A stretch of DNA of 64,000 bases from Brevibacillus sedimenti (GCF_020923495.1 NZ_CP064048.1:1939501-2003500), one strand, 5' to 3'; shown: positions 1-9,490, counted from the first letter of the stretch. The notes: generated by a model not told the origin, from the sequence alone. Program-made: numbers and translations.

Positions 1-1
1 C

Positions 2-112
2 CTGCTGCGGGGCGAGTACTACACCGCTTCAGCCATGGCGATCCTGATCATCGCCATTGTCATCGCACTGCAGTCTCTGGCAAAAAAACTGACCAAAGAC
101 CAACTGTACTAA
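2..112 (+). CDS. C-terminal end of a transporter permease (partial)
   Basis: Only the last 36 codons are in the window, ending in TAA at 110-112. The piece has one hydrophobic helix (residues roughly 10-26, rich in Ile, Ala and Val) followed by a short basic tail, as at the C-terminus of a binding-protein-dependent ABC permease. The HAD phosphatase gene begins 12 bases downstream behind its own ribosome site, so the two are probably cotranscribed. An ABC sugar or glycerol-phosphate permease would fit the glycerol genes that follow, but so short a fragment cannot settle the substrate. Confidence 0.5.
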   Translation: MLRGEYYTASAMAILIIAIVIALQSLAKKLTKDQLY

Positions 113-124
113 GGAGAACGGACA

Positions 125-895
125 ATGAGAGGGTTTATCTTTGACCTCGACGGTACGGTCTATCTGGGTGATCGGTTGATTGAGGGGGCGGCGGAGGCGA
201 TTCGGACGCTGCGAGCGCGCGGCGACAAGGTGGTGTTCCTCTCCAACAAGCCGATCGCCACCCGCCAGTCCTACGCGGAGAAGCTGACAAACATGGGCAT
301 CCCCACAACAGTGGACGACGTGCTCAACTCTTCGCTGATCACGGCCCGGTATCTGCAGCGGGTATTGCAGCCGGGCGAGCGGGTGCTGGTCATCGGGGAG
401 CAGCCGATCCGTGACGAGCTGGCGGCCCATGGCATCGTCATGAGCGACGACCCGTACGATGTGCAGTACGTCGTCCTGTCGTGGGATCGGCGGTTCAGCT
501 ACGAGACGCTGAACACGTTGTATCAGGCGGCGGTACGGGGAGCAAAGGTGATCGCCACCAACCCGGACCGGACGTGCCCGCTGGAAGACGGACAAATCCC
601 GGACACCGGCGCGTTTATCGGCGCATTGGAAGGGGCGACGGGCAGGCCGATCGACCTCGTGGTGGGCAAACCTTCTCCGATCGCGGCGGAAGAGGCCGTC
701 CGCCACCTGGGGTTGGACTACGCTTCCTGCTACATGGTGGGCGACCGTTTGGAAACAGACATTAAAATGGGCAACGATACCGGGATGAATTCCGTCCTCG
801 TGCTGACCGGAATCTCCACGAGGGAGATGGCCGAGCGGAGCGAATACCGTCCGCGCTACATTTTAAATAGCATTAAAGAAATTGTGAATATTTAG
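125..895 (+). CDS. HAD-superfamily phosphatase, NagD/AraL type
   Basis: 256 residues. The catalytic DLD motif is at residues 7-9 (FIFDLDGTVYLG), the Ser/Thr motif lies in VVFLSNKP, the Lys motif in VVGKPSP and the acidic motif in MVGDRLETDI. This is the full set for the class IIA cap family of NagD, AraL and 4-nitrophenylphosphatase-like sugar-phosphate or nucleotide phosphatases. AAGGAGAA sits just before ATG 125. Its place before glpP and glpD suggests a role in glycerol phosphate or sugar phosphate turnover (inference). The substrate cannot be read from sequence. Confidence 0.85.
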   Translation: MRGFIFDLDGTVYLGDRLIEGAAEAIRTLRARGDKVVFLSNKPIATRQSYAEKLTNMGIPTTVDDVLNSSLITARYLQRVLQPGERVLVIGEQPIRDELAAHGIVMSDDPYDVQYVVLSWDRRFSYETLNTLYQAAVRGAKVIATNPDRTCPLEDGQIPDTGAFIGALEGATGRPIDLVVGKPSPIAAEEAVRHLGLDYASCYMVGDRLETDIKMGNDTGMNSVLVLTGISTREMAERSEYRPRYILNSIKEIVNI

Positions 896-911
896 AAACT
901 GGTGGTATAAT
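882..911 (+). promoter_or_regulatory. Probable sigma-A promoter for glpP
   Basis: TTGTGA at 882-887 and a perfect TATAAT at 906-911 are 18 bases apart. The promoter overlaps the stop of the HAD gene and lies 32 bases before glpP, so glpP can be transcribed apart from the upstream genes. Confidence 0.6.
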
Positions 912-943
912 AGGTACAACCAACCTGACCTGGAGGGTAACGG

Positions 944-1501
944 ATGTATCCTATTGTCGATCTAGTCGAACACCAGACCATCGCTGCGGTTCAAGCGGAA
1001 GCCGATGTGGATGACGCGATCAACAGCGACGTGAATATCGTCTTTCTGCTGACTGGCTCGATTTTCAACGTCAAGGAGCTGGTCGACCGGATCAAGCAGG
1101 CCGGCAAATGCGTCTTTTTGCACATGGAGTTCATCGAAGGCATCGCGCCCGATAAAAGCGGCGTGGCGTACGTGGCTCAATACATCGCTCCGACCGGCAT
1201 CATCTCCACCCGCAGCAACCTGATTCGGGTCGCCAAGGAGATGGGGCTGATGGCAATCCAGCGCATCTTTCTGATCGACCGCAACGCCGTGATCAAAGGC
1301 ATCAAGGTCGTGGAGCAGAGCATGCCGGACGCGGTCGAAGTGATGCCTGGGGTGATGCCGCGGGTGATCCGGGAGATGACTGACCTGACGCCGCTGCCCA
1401 TCATTGCCGGCGGACTGGTGGGCACCAAGCAGGAAATTGACGACGCGCTTGCCGCCGGGGCGCTGGCTGTATCGGTCGGCACCAAGGAACTGTGGTACTA
1501 G
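944..1501 (+). CDS. glpP: Glycerol uptake operon antiterminator GlpP
   Basis: 185 residues, the usual GlpP length. The TIM-barrel-like family segments are present: the DVNIVFLLTGSI stretch, HMEFIEGIAPDKSGV, and the C-terminal PIIAGGLVGTKQEIDDALAAGA, which ends in a phosphate-binding type loop. In Bacillus, GlpP binds glycerol-3-phosphate and the leader of glp mRNAs to prevent early termination. GGAGG lies 8 bases before ATG 944. The next gene is glpD, preceded by a leader with a strong terminator, exactly the target expected for this protein. Confidence 0.95.
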   Translation: MYPIVDLVEHQTIAAVQAEADVDDAINSDVNIVFLLTGSIFNVKELVDRIKQAGKCVFLHMEFIEGIAPDKSGVAYVAQYIAPTGIISTRSNLIRVAKEMGLMAIQRIFLIDRNAVIKGIKVVEQSMPDAVEVMPGVMPRVIREMTDLTPLPIIAGGLVGTKQEIDDALAAGALAVSVGTKELWY

Positions 1502-1568
1502 CGGCGTGTTGTATCGCAAGTCTTCTTGATCATTTTTCATAAATAGGATACAGGGAAGAGAACAGGAG

Positions 1569-1631
1569 AACCCCCTTGAAAGGACAGCTTGTCTGATGAC
1601 GGCAGGCTGCACTTTTCACGGGGGTTTTTTC
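1569..1631 (+). terminator. glpD leader terminator, likely GlpP target
   Basis: AACCCCC at 1569-1575 pairs with GGGGGTT at 1620-1626, which is followed by a run of T. The hairpin lies inside the untranslated leader of glpD, about 85 bases before its start, so it works as an attenuator. GlpP-dependent antitermination at just such a leader is established for B. subtilis glpD; its operation here is inferred. Confidence 0.8.
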
Positions 1632-1714
1632 ATGAAACATTGGAGCGCGTGAGAAGAACCGGCGCGGGCGAAGCAGCAGGGAGGCTTTGTTCCCGCCGGA
1701 GAGGAGGCTTTTGT

Positions 1715-3397
1715 GTGAACATGACATTTTCAGCGAGCAGCCGACTGGCTGTACTTCAGGAAATGGCAGGAGAGACGCTTGACCTGCTCGTGATCGGCGG
1801 CGGGATTACCGGTGCGGGCATCGCCCTGGACGCCAGCGTCCGCGGCATGAAGGTGGGCGTGGTGGAAAAAGCGGACTTCGGTTCGGGGACGAGCAGCCGC
1901 TCCACCAAACTGATTCACGGCGGGCTCCGGTATCTGAAGCAGGGAGAAGTGAAGCTGGTGCGGGAAGTGGGGAGAGAACGAGCCATCCTGTACAAAAACG
2001 CCCCCCATCTGGTCATTCCCGCCCCGATGCTGCTGCCGATCTACCAAGGGGGAACCTATGGCTACCTGGCCACGTCGGTCGGCCTCTACCTGTACGACCT
2101 GCTGGCCGGCGTGGAGCGAGCGGAGCGGCGGAAAATGCTCAGCCGCGACGAGACGATCCGGCAGGAGCCGCTGCTCAGGCGGGACCGGCTCAAAGGAGGC
2201 GGCCTCTACGTGGAATACCGCACGGACGACGCCCGGCTGACGCTCGACATCATGAAGACGGCGGTGGCACATGGAGCGCGGGCGGTCAATTACGCGGCAG
2301 CGCGCCAGTTTCTCTACCACAACGGCCGGTTGACGGGGGTGCGCGTCGCGGATGGCGTGTCGGGCCAGACGTTTGATCTGTACGCCGCCTGCATCGTCAA
2401 CGCCGCCGGACCCTGGGTGGACGAACTGCGACAATTGGACGGCTCGCTTGCCGGCAAGCGCCTCTACCTGACGAAAGGCGTCCATCTGGTGGTCGCCTAC
2501 GATCGTCTGCCGGTGTCGCAAGCGGCGTATTTTGACACCCCGGACGGACGCATGGTGTTTGTCATCCCGCGCGGCGCGGTCACCTACATCGGTACGACCG
2601 ACACGCCCTACCGCAACGACATCGACCAGCCCCGCACCACCGTGGAAGATCGCGACTACCTGCTGCGTGCGGTCAACGCGATGTTCCCCGATGTCAGGCT
2701 GAAGCCGCAGGACGTGCTCTCCCACTGGGCCGGACTGCGCCCGCTGATTTACGAGGAGGGCAAAGGACCGTCGGAACTGTCGCGGAAAGACGAGGTGTTT
2801 CATTCCCCTTCCGGACTGATCACCATTGCAGGAGGCAAGCTGACCGGCTTCCGCAAGATGGCGGAGAAGGTGGTCGATCTGGTGGCGCAGCGGCTGCAGG
2901 AGCGGAAAGGCCGATCCTTTCCCGGCTGCACGACCGACCGGATCGTGATTAGCGGCGGAGAGCGGCGAGGATGGGAGCGGTATGAAGACTGGAAGCAGGA
3001 GATGCTGCGGATGGGGATGGAAAAAGGCGTCGATCGCCATACGGCGCAGGAGTGGCTCGACACATACGGCACCAACACGCTGCGGATTTACGACCGGCTG
3101 CCGGAACCGCCGCTCACCCCCGAACAGCTGCTGCGGGCGCAGATTCAGTACGCCGTGGAGGAGGAGATGACAGTGCACGCCGTGGACTTCCTGCGGCTGC
3201 GCACCGGCTGGACGTATTTTCAACTGCACAAGGCGGAAGAAAAGGCGGAGCAGGTCGTCAGGCTGATGGCCGATGCACTGCAGTGGGACGACGAGGAGAC
3301 TGCACGCCAGCGGGAGATGATCGCGCGCTTGATCGCGTCAATCCGCCAGCTTCCGGAAAGCGACGAGGCGCTGGAGGAAGGAGCGCGTCGTGCGTGA
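1715..3397 (+). CDS. glpD: Aerobic glycerol-3-phosphate dehydrogenase
   Basis: 560 residues from GTG 1715, close to the 555 of B. subtilis GlpD. GAGGAGG at 1701-1707 lies 7 bases before this GTG, and the longer reading frame upstream only runs through the leader. The FAD-binding GGGITGAG motif is at residues 28-35, followed by the family motifs GSGTSSRSTKLIHGG and GGLRYLKQGE. The enzyme oxidises glycerol-3-phosphate to dihydroxyacetone phosphate at the membrane and feeds electrons to quinone, for instance to the Qox oxidase encoded at 44 kb. Regulation by GlpP through the leader hairpin is likely. Confidence 0.95.
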   Translation: MNMTFSASSRLAVLQEMAGETLDLLVIGGGITGAGIALDASVRGMKVGVVEKADFGSGTSSRSTKLIHGGLRYLKQGEVKLVREVGRERAILYKNAPHLVIPAPMLLPIYQGGTYGYLATSVGLYLYDLLAGVERAERRKMLSRDETIRQEPLLRRDRLKGGGLYVEYRTDDARLTLDIMKTAVAHGARAVNYAAARQFLYHNGRLTGVRVADGVSGQTFDLYAACIVNAAGPWVDELRQLDGSLAGKRLYLTKGVHLVVAYDRLPVSQAAYFDTPDGRMVFVIPRGAVTYIGTTDTPYRNDIDQPRTTVEDRDYLLRAVNAMFPDVRLKPQDVLSHWAGLRPLIYEEGKGPSELSRKDEVFHSPSGLITIAGGKLTGFRKMAEKVVDLVAQRLQERKGRSFPGCTTDRIVISGGERRGWERYEDWKQEMLRMGMEKGVDRHTAQEWLDTYGTNTLRIYDRLPEPPLTPEQLLRAQIQYAVEEEMTVHAVDFLRLRTGWTYFQLHKAEEKAEQVVRLMADALQWDDEETARQREMIARLIASIRQLPESDEALEEGARRA

Positions 3398-3500
3398 CCG
3401 GGGGTCACGTTGCAATTGATTTTTGACAAGACGAGATGAAAGTGTAAAGCCGTTGACAAAGCAGGTCAACGGCTATTTGACTTCAGTTATCTACCCGAAA

Positions 3501-3804
3501 GTGAAGACGCTTATTCACTCAGATCAAGGCTGGCATTACCAAATGAGCAAGTACCAACATGCATTGAAAGAGAAGAACGTTATGCAGAGTATGTCGCGGA
3601 AAGGAAACTGTCATGACAATGCTGTGAACTTCTTTGGTATCCTGAAATCAGAATTATTATAATATGCAAGAGTTTGAATGCATTAAGCATTTTAAACAAG
3701 AGTTGGCAAAATACATCGACTACTATAATAACAAACGCATCAAGGCAAAATTAAAAGGCTTGAATCCAGTGCAATACCGAACTCAAACCTTACTTGCGGC
3801 TTAA
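3501..3804 (+). pseudogene. Remnant of an IS3-family (IS150-like) transposase
   Basis: Only the C-terminal third of the OrfB integrase survives. The catalytic-core strand HSDQGWHYQ is visible, then the MSRKGNCHDNA segment, then after a one-base frame change at about 3660 the typical ending KQELAKYIDYYNNKRIKAKL up to TAA at 3802-3804. The N-terminal half and OrfA are missing. TGTCTAACTTTTTGGGG just after it (about 3815-3831) resembles an IS3-family terminal repeat. It follows glpD directly and starts the AT-rich island. Confidence 0.8.
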
Positions 3805-3839
3805 CTAAAATTACTGTCTAACTTTTTGGGGTCACTTCA

Positions 3840-3944
3840 GTGCTGGTGGTTTATTTTTTTGCTTGCTTTGCTTTTGGGGTTACCGAAAGATTTATTAAAG
3901 GATATCACGCCGAGCAATACTTGGCTATTGGAAAAGCTACTTAA
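3840..3944 (+). pseudogene. Short open fragment after the IS end, unknown
   Basis: A frame opening with GTG at the base after the IS3-like end encodes 34 residues. It begins with a hydrophobic stretch (VLVVYFFACFAFGV) and continues with a polar segment ending in YLAIGKAT. It reads like the C-terminal tail of a membrane protein truncated by the IS. The family is not recognised, and no convincing ribosome site was seen. Confidence 0.3.
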
Positions 3945-4463
3945 ATGAAATTAGGGCGTCTAGTAGAAAGGGAGAAATATGTATATGTACAAAGCATGAA
4001 TAATAGACATCTATTTGATGAGGCATCGATAATTCAATCGTTTATAGCTACGGCGTACTTGCTAAAGGCTAGCCGCAGATGAAGGTCATGGCATTCAAGC
4101 TTTTCGAAAAAATATGTACTCGACAAATGAAGATAGAGGAACGATGGCCAAGATTTGGCGGGAGTGACCGTCTCAGACGGCTCAATGAGTGGTCCCGCCC
4201 CTACAGCAAATTCCTGACGACAGGAAGTGGTGCATCAGGGACTCATAGAATTGCAGGCGACGTACCAGTTTGGGCTGTGCACTTTTTTGGGACTGTAGAG
4301 ATTCGTAAACAAGCCATATAAAAAACGAAAACTACGTTAGAAAAATTTCAAGCACGATTAAAGATCAATCCTAAAATATGACATATAAAGTGTTGATATG
4401 TCAAAATTATAAGAATATAATACCAACGTAAAGGTAAAAAATTGAAAAATAGGAGGTTTAATA
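3945..4463. other. Degenerate AT-rich stretch without a convincing gene
   Basis: No supported coding sequence. An 80-codon frame at 4079-4321 lacks a ribosome site and shows no family resemblance. A second frame around 4069-4168 (containing ADEGHGIQAFRKN) looks like protein-coding residue broken by stops, so this is most likely eroded coding DNA. The last 60 bases hold the AT-rich promoter region of the lipase gene. Confidence 0.4.
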
Positions 4464-6554
4464 ATGTTAATGAAGAAAATACATATTCTAACGTTATCAG
4501 CATCACTTGTTACATTATTTTTCTTCCAAGGGGTGATGACACCTGAAGCTTATGCAAAATCTAAGCAAAAAACTATTGACAGTATAGAGTTTAAACAGGA
4601 TAGCGATAATGATGGATTAACAGACTTTAATGAATTGTTTATTACCAGCACAATAAACAATGATACTAATGGTAATGGGATATTAGATGGTGATGAAGAT
4701 TATGACGGTGACGGACTTACAAATCTTGAAGAGCAGGAATTGGGAACAAAATTAGATGCTAAAGATAGTGATGGCGATGGTTTAGATGATAAAGTTGAAA
4801 TAGATAAATACCAAACAAAACCATCAGTTGCAGATACTGATGGAGACGGTCTTAAAGATGGTATTGAAATTTCGTATTTAGGATCGGATCCATTAAATTC
4901 TGATGAAAACAACAACAAAAAGTTGGATGGGGATGAGAAACATAAATACACATTTCCAAAAAATGAATTTGGCATAAAAGGCGAAATGATCGGAATTTCA
5001 AACGTTCCTCAGAAAGTAATTGTCCGTCAGACACCGGTTCTGTTAGCCCAAAAAATAAGGAGTGCGCTAACTTTCAATATTGTAAGCTTGGATCCAAACA
5101 TAGAATTTAATCTGTCGATACCGGTTAATGAGAAAGAAAAAAATGAAGACTATGTTTTATATAAATACAATGAAAAGAAAGTTCAGTTAGAACCTATTAA
5201 GGAACAAAAGTATTCCAAAAGGACAAATTCAATAGAGGTTGAGTTTGTAGGAGGAGGGACTTTTGTTTTACTATCCAGCAAAGATTTTACAGAATATGTA
5301 CCAACAAAAGAAGCTAAAAGAGGAAAATTCAAGAGGAAAAAAGGGAAAGTAAAACTTATCAATTTACCACTAGAAATCGACGCTGAGAGCATTGGTGATG
5401 ATGGGACATTTAAAATTTCAAAGACTGTAAAATATGATGATGATATCAGTCTGGATGGCGAAGCGGATGATGTTGATAACACCCATTTATTGGAGTCTAC
5501 TTATAAAATAGAAGATGTGTATGAACAGGGGGATGAGACAATAGCTACTGCTACTGCTGTCACCACCCAGTCTGGAAAGACACCCGTTATCTTAGTTCAT
5601 GGCTTATTGGGAGGGGCTGACACTTGGGGATTTGAAGATAGATGGTATCATATTGGATACGATGAACCTTGGGCCTCTGAACCCATTCGTTCTTATGAAA
5701 CGATAACTGGAGAAAGCTATAGCACTCATGAAGAAACTACATATTCAAATATTGATGTTCATTCAATAACTGGAATTGTTGATGATGAAGAGCTTGGTCC
5801 AATGTTAATTATTGATTACGGGTATACCCCTAATGAAGATATTTTTACATTTATATATAACGCTGATGGTACTTCAGGTTGTGTTAGAACAGCAGCTAAC
5901 CATCTAAATTCAGTTATTCGTGAGTTGAAAAATAGTGTATTCAGTAGTTCAACGCAGGATGTAAATCTGGTTGGGCATAGCATGGGAGGCTTGGTTTCTC
6001 GGTATTTAGTTGAGAATATCAGAAGCGCAGATGTTGAAAGGGTGGTTACCTTGGGGACTCCGCATTTTGGAAGCGATCAGGCACCTTTTGGAGATTTAGA
6101 TAGAGATGATAGTGAATTGTGGAATGGTTCCAGGAAGCTTGAAAATGATTTCAGCAAACCACTTATTGGTTTTGCTGGATGGAACCCGAGCTATAATACA
6201 CTGGTTGGGGATTTTGGCGATATAAGAAACATATATCAGACTGGACTAGGGGTTGGACCGACAAAAACTTATTCGAGTTGGAATGAATATGTAAATGAAA
6301 AGTATTATGATAAAACGGGAGATTATCCTTTGTACGGAGATATTGAAGATGGTCCAGTAAATATTGATTCAGCTCTTGGCTCGGATTATGACCCAGAGGA
6401 AGACTTCGGTGATTCTCCAGTAGAAATGAATACTAGATTCCTGATTTGGGATGATGAGTTTGGAGGACATAGTACAATGCGTAAACACCCAAGAACACCA
6501 TACTATGTAGAAAAAGCGTTAACAGGAGCATATGACGATCGCTCTAAAAATTAA
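4464..6554 (+). CDS. Secreted alpha/beta-hydrolase (lipase-like) with calcium-binding Asp-rich repeats
   Basis: 696 residues; AGGAGG at 4451-4456 is 7 bases before ATG 4464. Residues 1-32 form a signal peptide ending in AYA. Residues about 46-155 carry thrombospondin type 3-like repeats (DSDNDGLTD, DTNGNGILDGDEDYDGDG, DSDGDGLDD, DTDGDGLKDG), which bind calcium in that family. A middle region of unknown fold follows. The C-terminal half has the lipase hallmarks: VILVHGLLGG as the oxyanion loop (about 376) and GHSMGG with the nucleophile Ser (about 504). It is probably an exported esterase or lipase acting outside the cell. It is far more AT-rich than neighbours and flanked by IS debris, so transfer is likely. 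Confidence 0.85.
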   Translation: MLMKKIHILTLSASLVTLFFFQGVMTPEAYAKSKQKTIDSIEFKQDSDNDGLTDFNELFITSTINNDTNGNGILDGDEDYDGDGLTNLEEQELGTKLDAKDSDGDGLDDKVEIDKYQTKPSVADTDGDGLKDGIEISYLGSDPLNSDENNNKKLDGDEKHKYTFPKNEFGIKGEMIGISNVPQKVIVRQTPVLLAQKIRSALTFNIVSLDPNIEFNLSIPVNEKEKNEDYVLYKYNEKKVQLEPIKEQKYSKRTNSIEVEFVGGGTFVLLSSKDFTEYVPTKEAKRGKFKRKKGKVKLINLPLEIDAESIGDDGTFKISKTVKYDDDISLDGEADDVDNTHLLESTYKIEDVYEQGDETIATATAVTTQSGKTPVILVHGLLGGADTWGFEDRWYHIGYDEPWASEPIRSYETITGESYSTHEETTYSNIDVHSITGIVDDEELGPMLIIDYGYTPNEDIFTFIYNADGTSGCVRTAANHLNSVIRELKNSVFSSSTQDVNLVGHSMGGLVSRYLVENIRSADVERVVTLGTPHFGSDQAPFGDLDRDDSELWNGSRKLENDFSKPLIGFAGWNPSYNTLVGDFGDIRNIYQTGLGVGPTKTYSSWNEYVNEKYYDKTGDYPLYGDIEDGPVNIDSALGSDYDPEEDFGDSPVEMNTRFLIWDDEFGGHSTMRKHPRTPYYVEKALTGAYDDRSKN

Positions 6555-6577
6555 ATAAGCATGGGAAATAAAAAAGA

Positions 6578-6617
6578 GGGAGGAAAATAGCTTGGCAGTT
6601 CATTTCCTCCCTTTACT
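6578..6617 (+). terminator. Terminator after the lipase gene
   Basis: GGGAGGAAA at 6578-6586 pairs with TTTCCTCCC at 6603-6611, followed by TTTAC. It ends the lipase transcript 24 bases after its stop. Confidence 0.75.
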
Positions 6618-6663
6618 TTAGTAAAAATGTGGATTTGTTGAAAACAATAACAAGGAGTAATAT

Positions 6664-6945
6664 ATGGACAAAATCATGTCAAAAATAATTGCAATATATG
6701 CAATCATATGGTTAACAGTTCTAGCTATTATTATAGCAACCCAAGAAGAAATAACATTATACTACGCTTCAATAGGTACATTTGTTATCGGGTTGATCGT
6801 TTTGATTGGCTTGTTCGCTTTAAAAAAAATACTCCATATTCGCTCTGCCGATAATAAAAAACAAGAAGTTTTATGGGGCATTATTTTTGCCTTATTATTT
6901 GTTGCGTTAATTCTTTTTGTAGTCGTTATGACAGCACTGTTTTAG
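6664..6945 (+). CDS. Small membrane protein of unknown function
   Basis: 93 residues; AAGGAG lies shortly before ATG 6664. Three hydrophobic helices can be seen, at about residues 8-25, 32-53 and 70-92, separated by a short polar stretch (KKILHIRSADNKKQE). The base composition is as AT-rich as the lipase gene upstream, and a terminator separates the two, so this one has its own transcript. No family was recognised. It could be a companion such as an immunity or transport protein, but nothing in the sequence proves that. Confidence 0.6.
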   Translation: MDKIMSKIIAIYAIIWLTVLAIIIATQEEITLYYASIGTFVIGLIVLIGLFALKKILHIRSADNKKQEVLWGIIFALLFVALILFVVVMTALF

Positions 6946-7200
6946 GCGAATGGATCCGATTAAAGGCTCGAAATCACTAAAATTTTGCTTGGCGATTCTA
7001 GTTTATTATCCCCTCGCTATTAAATCGCAATATATACCCCATGCAGAGTGCTGGATGTTATTTGTTATGTCGACTCTTTTCCTGACCACTATTTAGTGGA
7101 AAGTAACGTGATTTACACAGGAGCGACCTGCTAAGGCTGATCTTGCCGAACTTGTGTCAGATTATTTAGTGGAAATGATCGACTGGGAAGGTCAGATTGA
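6946..7200. repeat. Possible end fragment of a second IS21-like element
   Basis: TGTCGACTC starts at about 7066. TATTTAGTGGAAA then occurs twice, at about 7090 and 7165. Terminal repeats that begin with TGT and recur inside the end are typical of IS21-family tips, so this may be one end of a lost element. No gene is supported between 6946 and 7200. Confidence 0.3.
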
Positions 7201-7431
7201 CTTCGGACAACGAATGGCATGGAGCGACTCAACGAAGAAATTCGCCGACGAGAACGTGTCATTCGCATATTGCCTAACCGTGAATCGGTTATCCGCCTAA
7301 TCGGAGCTTTACTTATGGAGATAGACAAAAAATGGGCAGGCGGCAAAAAGTATCTCGATATGGGAGAGTACTTAGAATGGCGAGAAATGCAGGCCACAAC
7401 TGCGTTGTCTAAAGTGATTCGTGTTGGCTGG
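7201..7431 (+). pseudogene. C-terminal remnant of an IS256-family transposase
   Basis: About 77 codons read LRTTNGMERLNEEIRRRERV and then the RLIGALLMEIDKKW segment, the usual C-terminal region of mutator/IS256 transposases. Everything upstream, including the catalytic DDE residues, is missing. The downstream part is cut at 7431 by the IS21-family insertion. The reading frame itself is intact within the remnant. Confidence 0.8.
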
Positions 7432-7502
7432 TGTCAACGCCGACTTTATTTTGACCCACCATCGCCGGTTTAGAATTGACCCACCCGGCGATTTTTTGTT
7501 GG

Positions 7503-8270
7503 TTAGGTGGTAGAGGGGGAGCCGTAGGCTCCAGTCCTCATCTTCTCACGAAGTCGGTAACTATTCCCCCTAATATTGACGATGTGGGAATGGTGTAAGA
7601 GCCGATCCAGGATAGCCGTAGCAAGTATCGGATCGCCCATCAGTTCCCCCCATTCACCGAAACTCTTGTTGCTGGTCAACAGAATACTCCCTCTCTCGTA
7701 TCTTGCACTTACTACCTGGAAAAAGAGGTTAGCTGCCAAACTGTCAAACGGTAAGTAACCAATTTCGTCAATAATCAGGAGCTTTGGTCGAATATAGATG
7801 CGTAGGCGTTTATCCAGCCTGTTTTCCGTGTAAGCTTTTCGCAGATCTTCGATGAGTTGCGAGAGACTGACAAAGTAAACGGATATCCCTTGCGAGATGG
7901 CTTCTACAGCCAACGCCACCGCCAGATGACTTTTTCCTACTCCGGGAGGCCCTAAGAACAAGACATTCTCGTGTCGGGTTACAAAAGTCATCGTGGCCAG
8001 CTCTCGAATCAACCGTTCGTCAATGCTGGGTTGGAAAGCAAAATCGAACTCCTCCAGCGTTTTTCGGTAAGGCAAGTGTGCGAGTTTGGTGCGTACCTCC
8101 ATATTCCGTTTTTGACGTTCCGCTATCTCTGCATCTAGAAGCATGTTGAGAAAGGACAGATAGGTGGGCTGTCCATGACTTGCCGCTTCCAAATGGGCAT
8201 CCAAGAGGAGAGCCGCTTGCTGAAGCCCAAGTTCCTCAAGACGTAGCCGTGCCTGTTCCAGTTCAATCAT
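7503..8270 (-). CDS. istB: IS21 helper ATPase IstB
   Basis: 255 residues. Walker A is GPPGVGKSHLA and Walker B is LLIIDEIGYLP, followed by the sensor segment ILLTSNKSFGEW; together these define IstB, the AAA+ DnaA-like regulator that directs IstA to target DNA. The N-terminal about 70 residues form the helical IstB domain. The start overlaps the 3' end of istA by 4 bases (ATGA type), so translation is coupled. The length is normal and no disruption is seen, so the protein is probably functional. Confidence 0.93.
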   Translation of the reverse strand: MIELEQARLRLEELGLQQAALLLDAHLEAASHGQPTYLSFLNMLLDAEIAERQKRNMEVRTKLAHLPYRKTLEEFDFAFQPSIDERLIRELATMTFVTRHENVLFLGPPGVGKSHLAVALAVEAISQGISVYFVSLSQLIEDLRKAYTENRLDKRLRIYIRPKLLIIDEIGYLPFDSLAANLFFQVVSARYERGSILLTSNKSFGEWGELMGDPILATAILDRLLHHSHIVNIRGNSYRLREKMRTGAYGSPSTT

Positions 8271-9490
8271 GCTCCCACCCCCGTCAGCTGCTCATAGACA
8301 TCCAGCGAACGCACTTCCACTTGCTGCGATGAAATCTGTCGGGCTTGCGGACGTGGATAGGCATATCCTTGAGCAGTCGTAAGACCTGCATACTGGTTTT
8401 CACAAAAAACAGTTGCACGGGATCGATAGACCTTTTGGTGTCGAGCAATACATGTGCCGTCGGCCCAGATTTCCACCCACCCATTCACTTCTCGCACGGT
8501 ACCCTCACGTCCACTGTACCTCCATGGAACCCCATATCGTACACCATCGTAGCTAACAAATCCGTCTCGGCTGACCTGTCTCGGTTCATGCAAGTATTTT
8601 TCCCATCGTTCAGCTGAAGGGATAGGCGACAGATTTTCCTCACGGAGTCGGTCGATGGGACGTTCGCCGGTTGTTCCATGAATACGGCGGTTAATCCGCT
8701 CGCACCAGTGTAGGGCTTGTTGATTGAGATCCTGTAAATCAACGAAGCGTTTGCCAGGAAGAAAGTTGTTTTTTACGTATTGAACGCCTCGTTCCACTTT
8801 TCCCTTTGTTTCGGGGCGTCGAACTTTGCATACTTTTGGAACAAGCCCAATCGCTGCAGCAAAGTCGGCAAAAAGCGGATGCCAGCGAGGTTTTCGATCA
8901 TCTCCCATGCCCAGTACGACGGTTTTCATCTGGTCGGTCAGCATTACCTTTGGGATGCCCCCAAAATATTCAAAAGCATGAATCAAGCAACGAAGAAAGC
9001 TGTGAATGTCACAACGCTTAGTGAACTCTATATAGGTGGAACGAGAGTACCCCAATACCATGACAAATACCGGCACTTTTCGGACTGTACCGTCCAAATC
9101 TACGTAATCACACAGTCCCCAGTCGACCTGTGCATATTCACCAGGTTTCGTCTCGTAACGAAGAACAGCGGGAACTTGTTTGGGAGGACGGAAGTCCTTC
9201 ACATAGTCTTTCAAGATGGTACGTCCCCCGGTATACCCCTTTTCTCGTAGAAGATCGAATAAAACCTCGCAGTTATAGATACCTTCTTGAAGACGTTCCT
9301 GCAGGAACGGTTTATACGGATCAAGCTTGGAACCACGAGATTTACGGGTTCCCTTTTCGGGGGAGAATTCACCCCGGAGATATCGGCGAACTGTATTTCG
9401 AGAATGCCCCGTTAGACGGGCAATTTCACGAATACTCTTGCCTTCTGCCCTCATGGTATGTAACGATATCACTATCCCACTCCTTAGCAT
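8267..9490 (-). CDS. istA: IS21 DDE transposase IstA
   Basis: 407 residues. An N-terminal helix-turn-helix (SIREIARLTGHSRNTVRRYL) binds the element ends. The DDE integrase core shows the first Asp in AQVDWG, the second in MLTDQMK and the Glu in KGKVERG. It is shorter than the longest IstA proteins but has all catalytic parts. Its start lies about 110 bases inside the right terminus. Confidence 0.93.
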   Translation of the reverse strand: MLRSGIVISLHTMRAEGKSIREIARLTGHSRNTVRRYLRGEFSPEKGTRKSRGSKLDPYKPFLQERLQEGIYNCEVLFDLLREKGYTGGRTILKDYVKDFRPPKQVPAVLRYETKPGEYAQVDWGLCDYVDLDGTVRKVPVFVMVLGYSRSTYIEFTKRCDIHSFLRCLIHAFEYFGGIPKVMLTDQMKTVVLGMGDDRKPRWHPLFADFAAAIGLVPKVCKVRRPETKGKVERGVQYVKNNFLPGKRFVDLQDLNQQALHWCERINRRIHGTTGERPIDRLREENLSPIPSAERWEKYLHEPRQVSRDGFVSYDGVRYGVPWRYSGREGTVREVNGWVEIWADGTCIARHQKVYRSRATVFCENQYAGLTTAQGYAYPRPQARQISSQQVEVRSLDVYEQLTGVGA

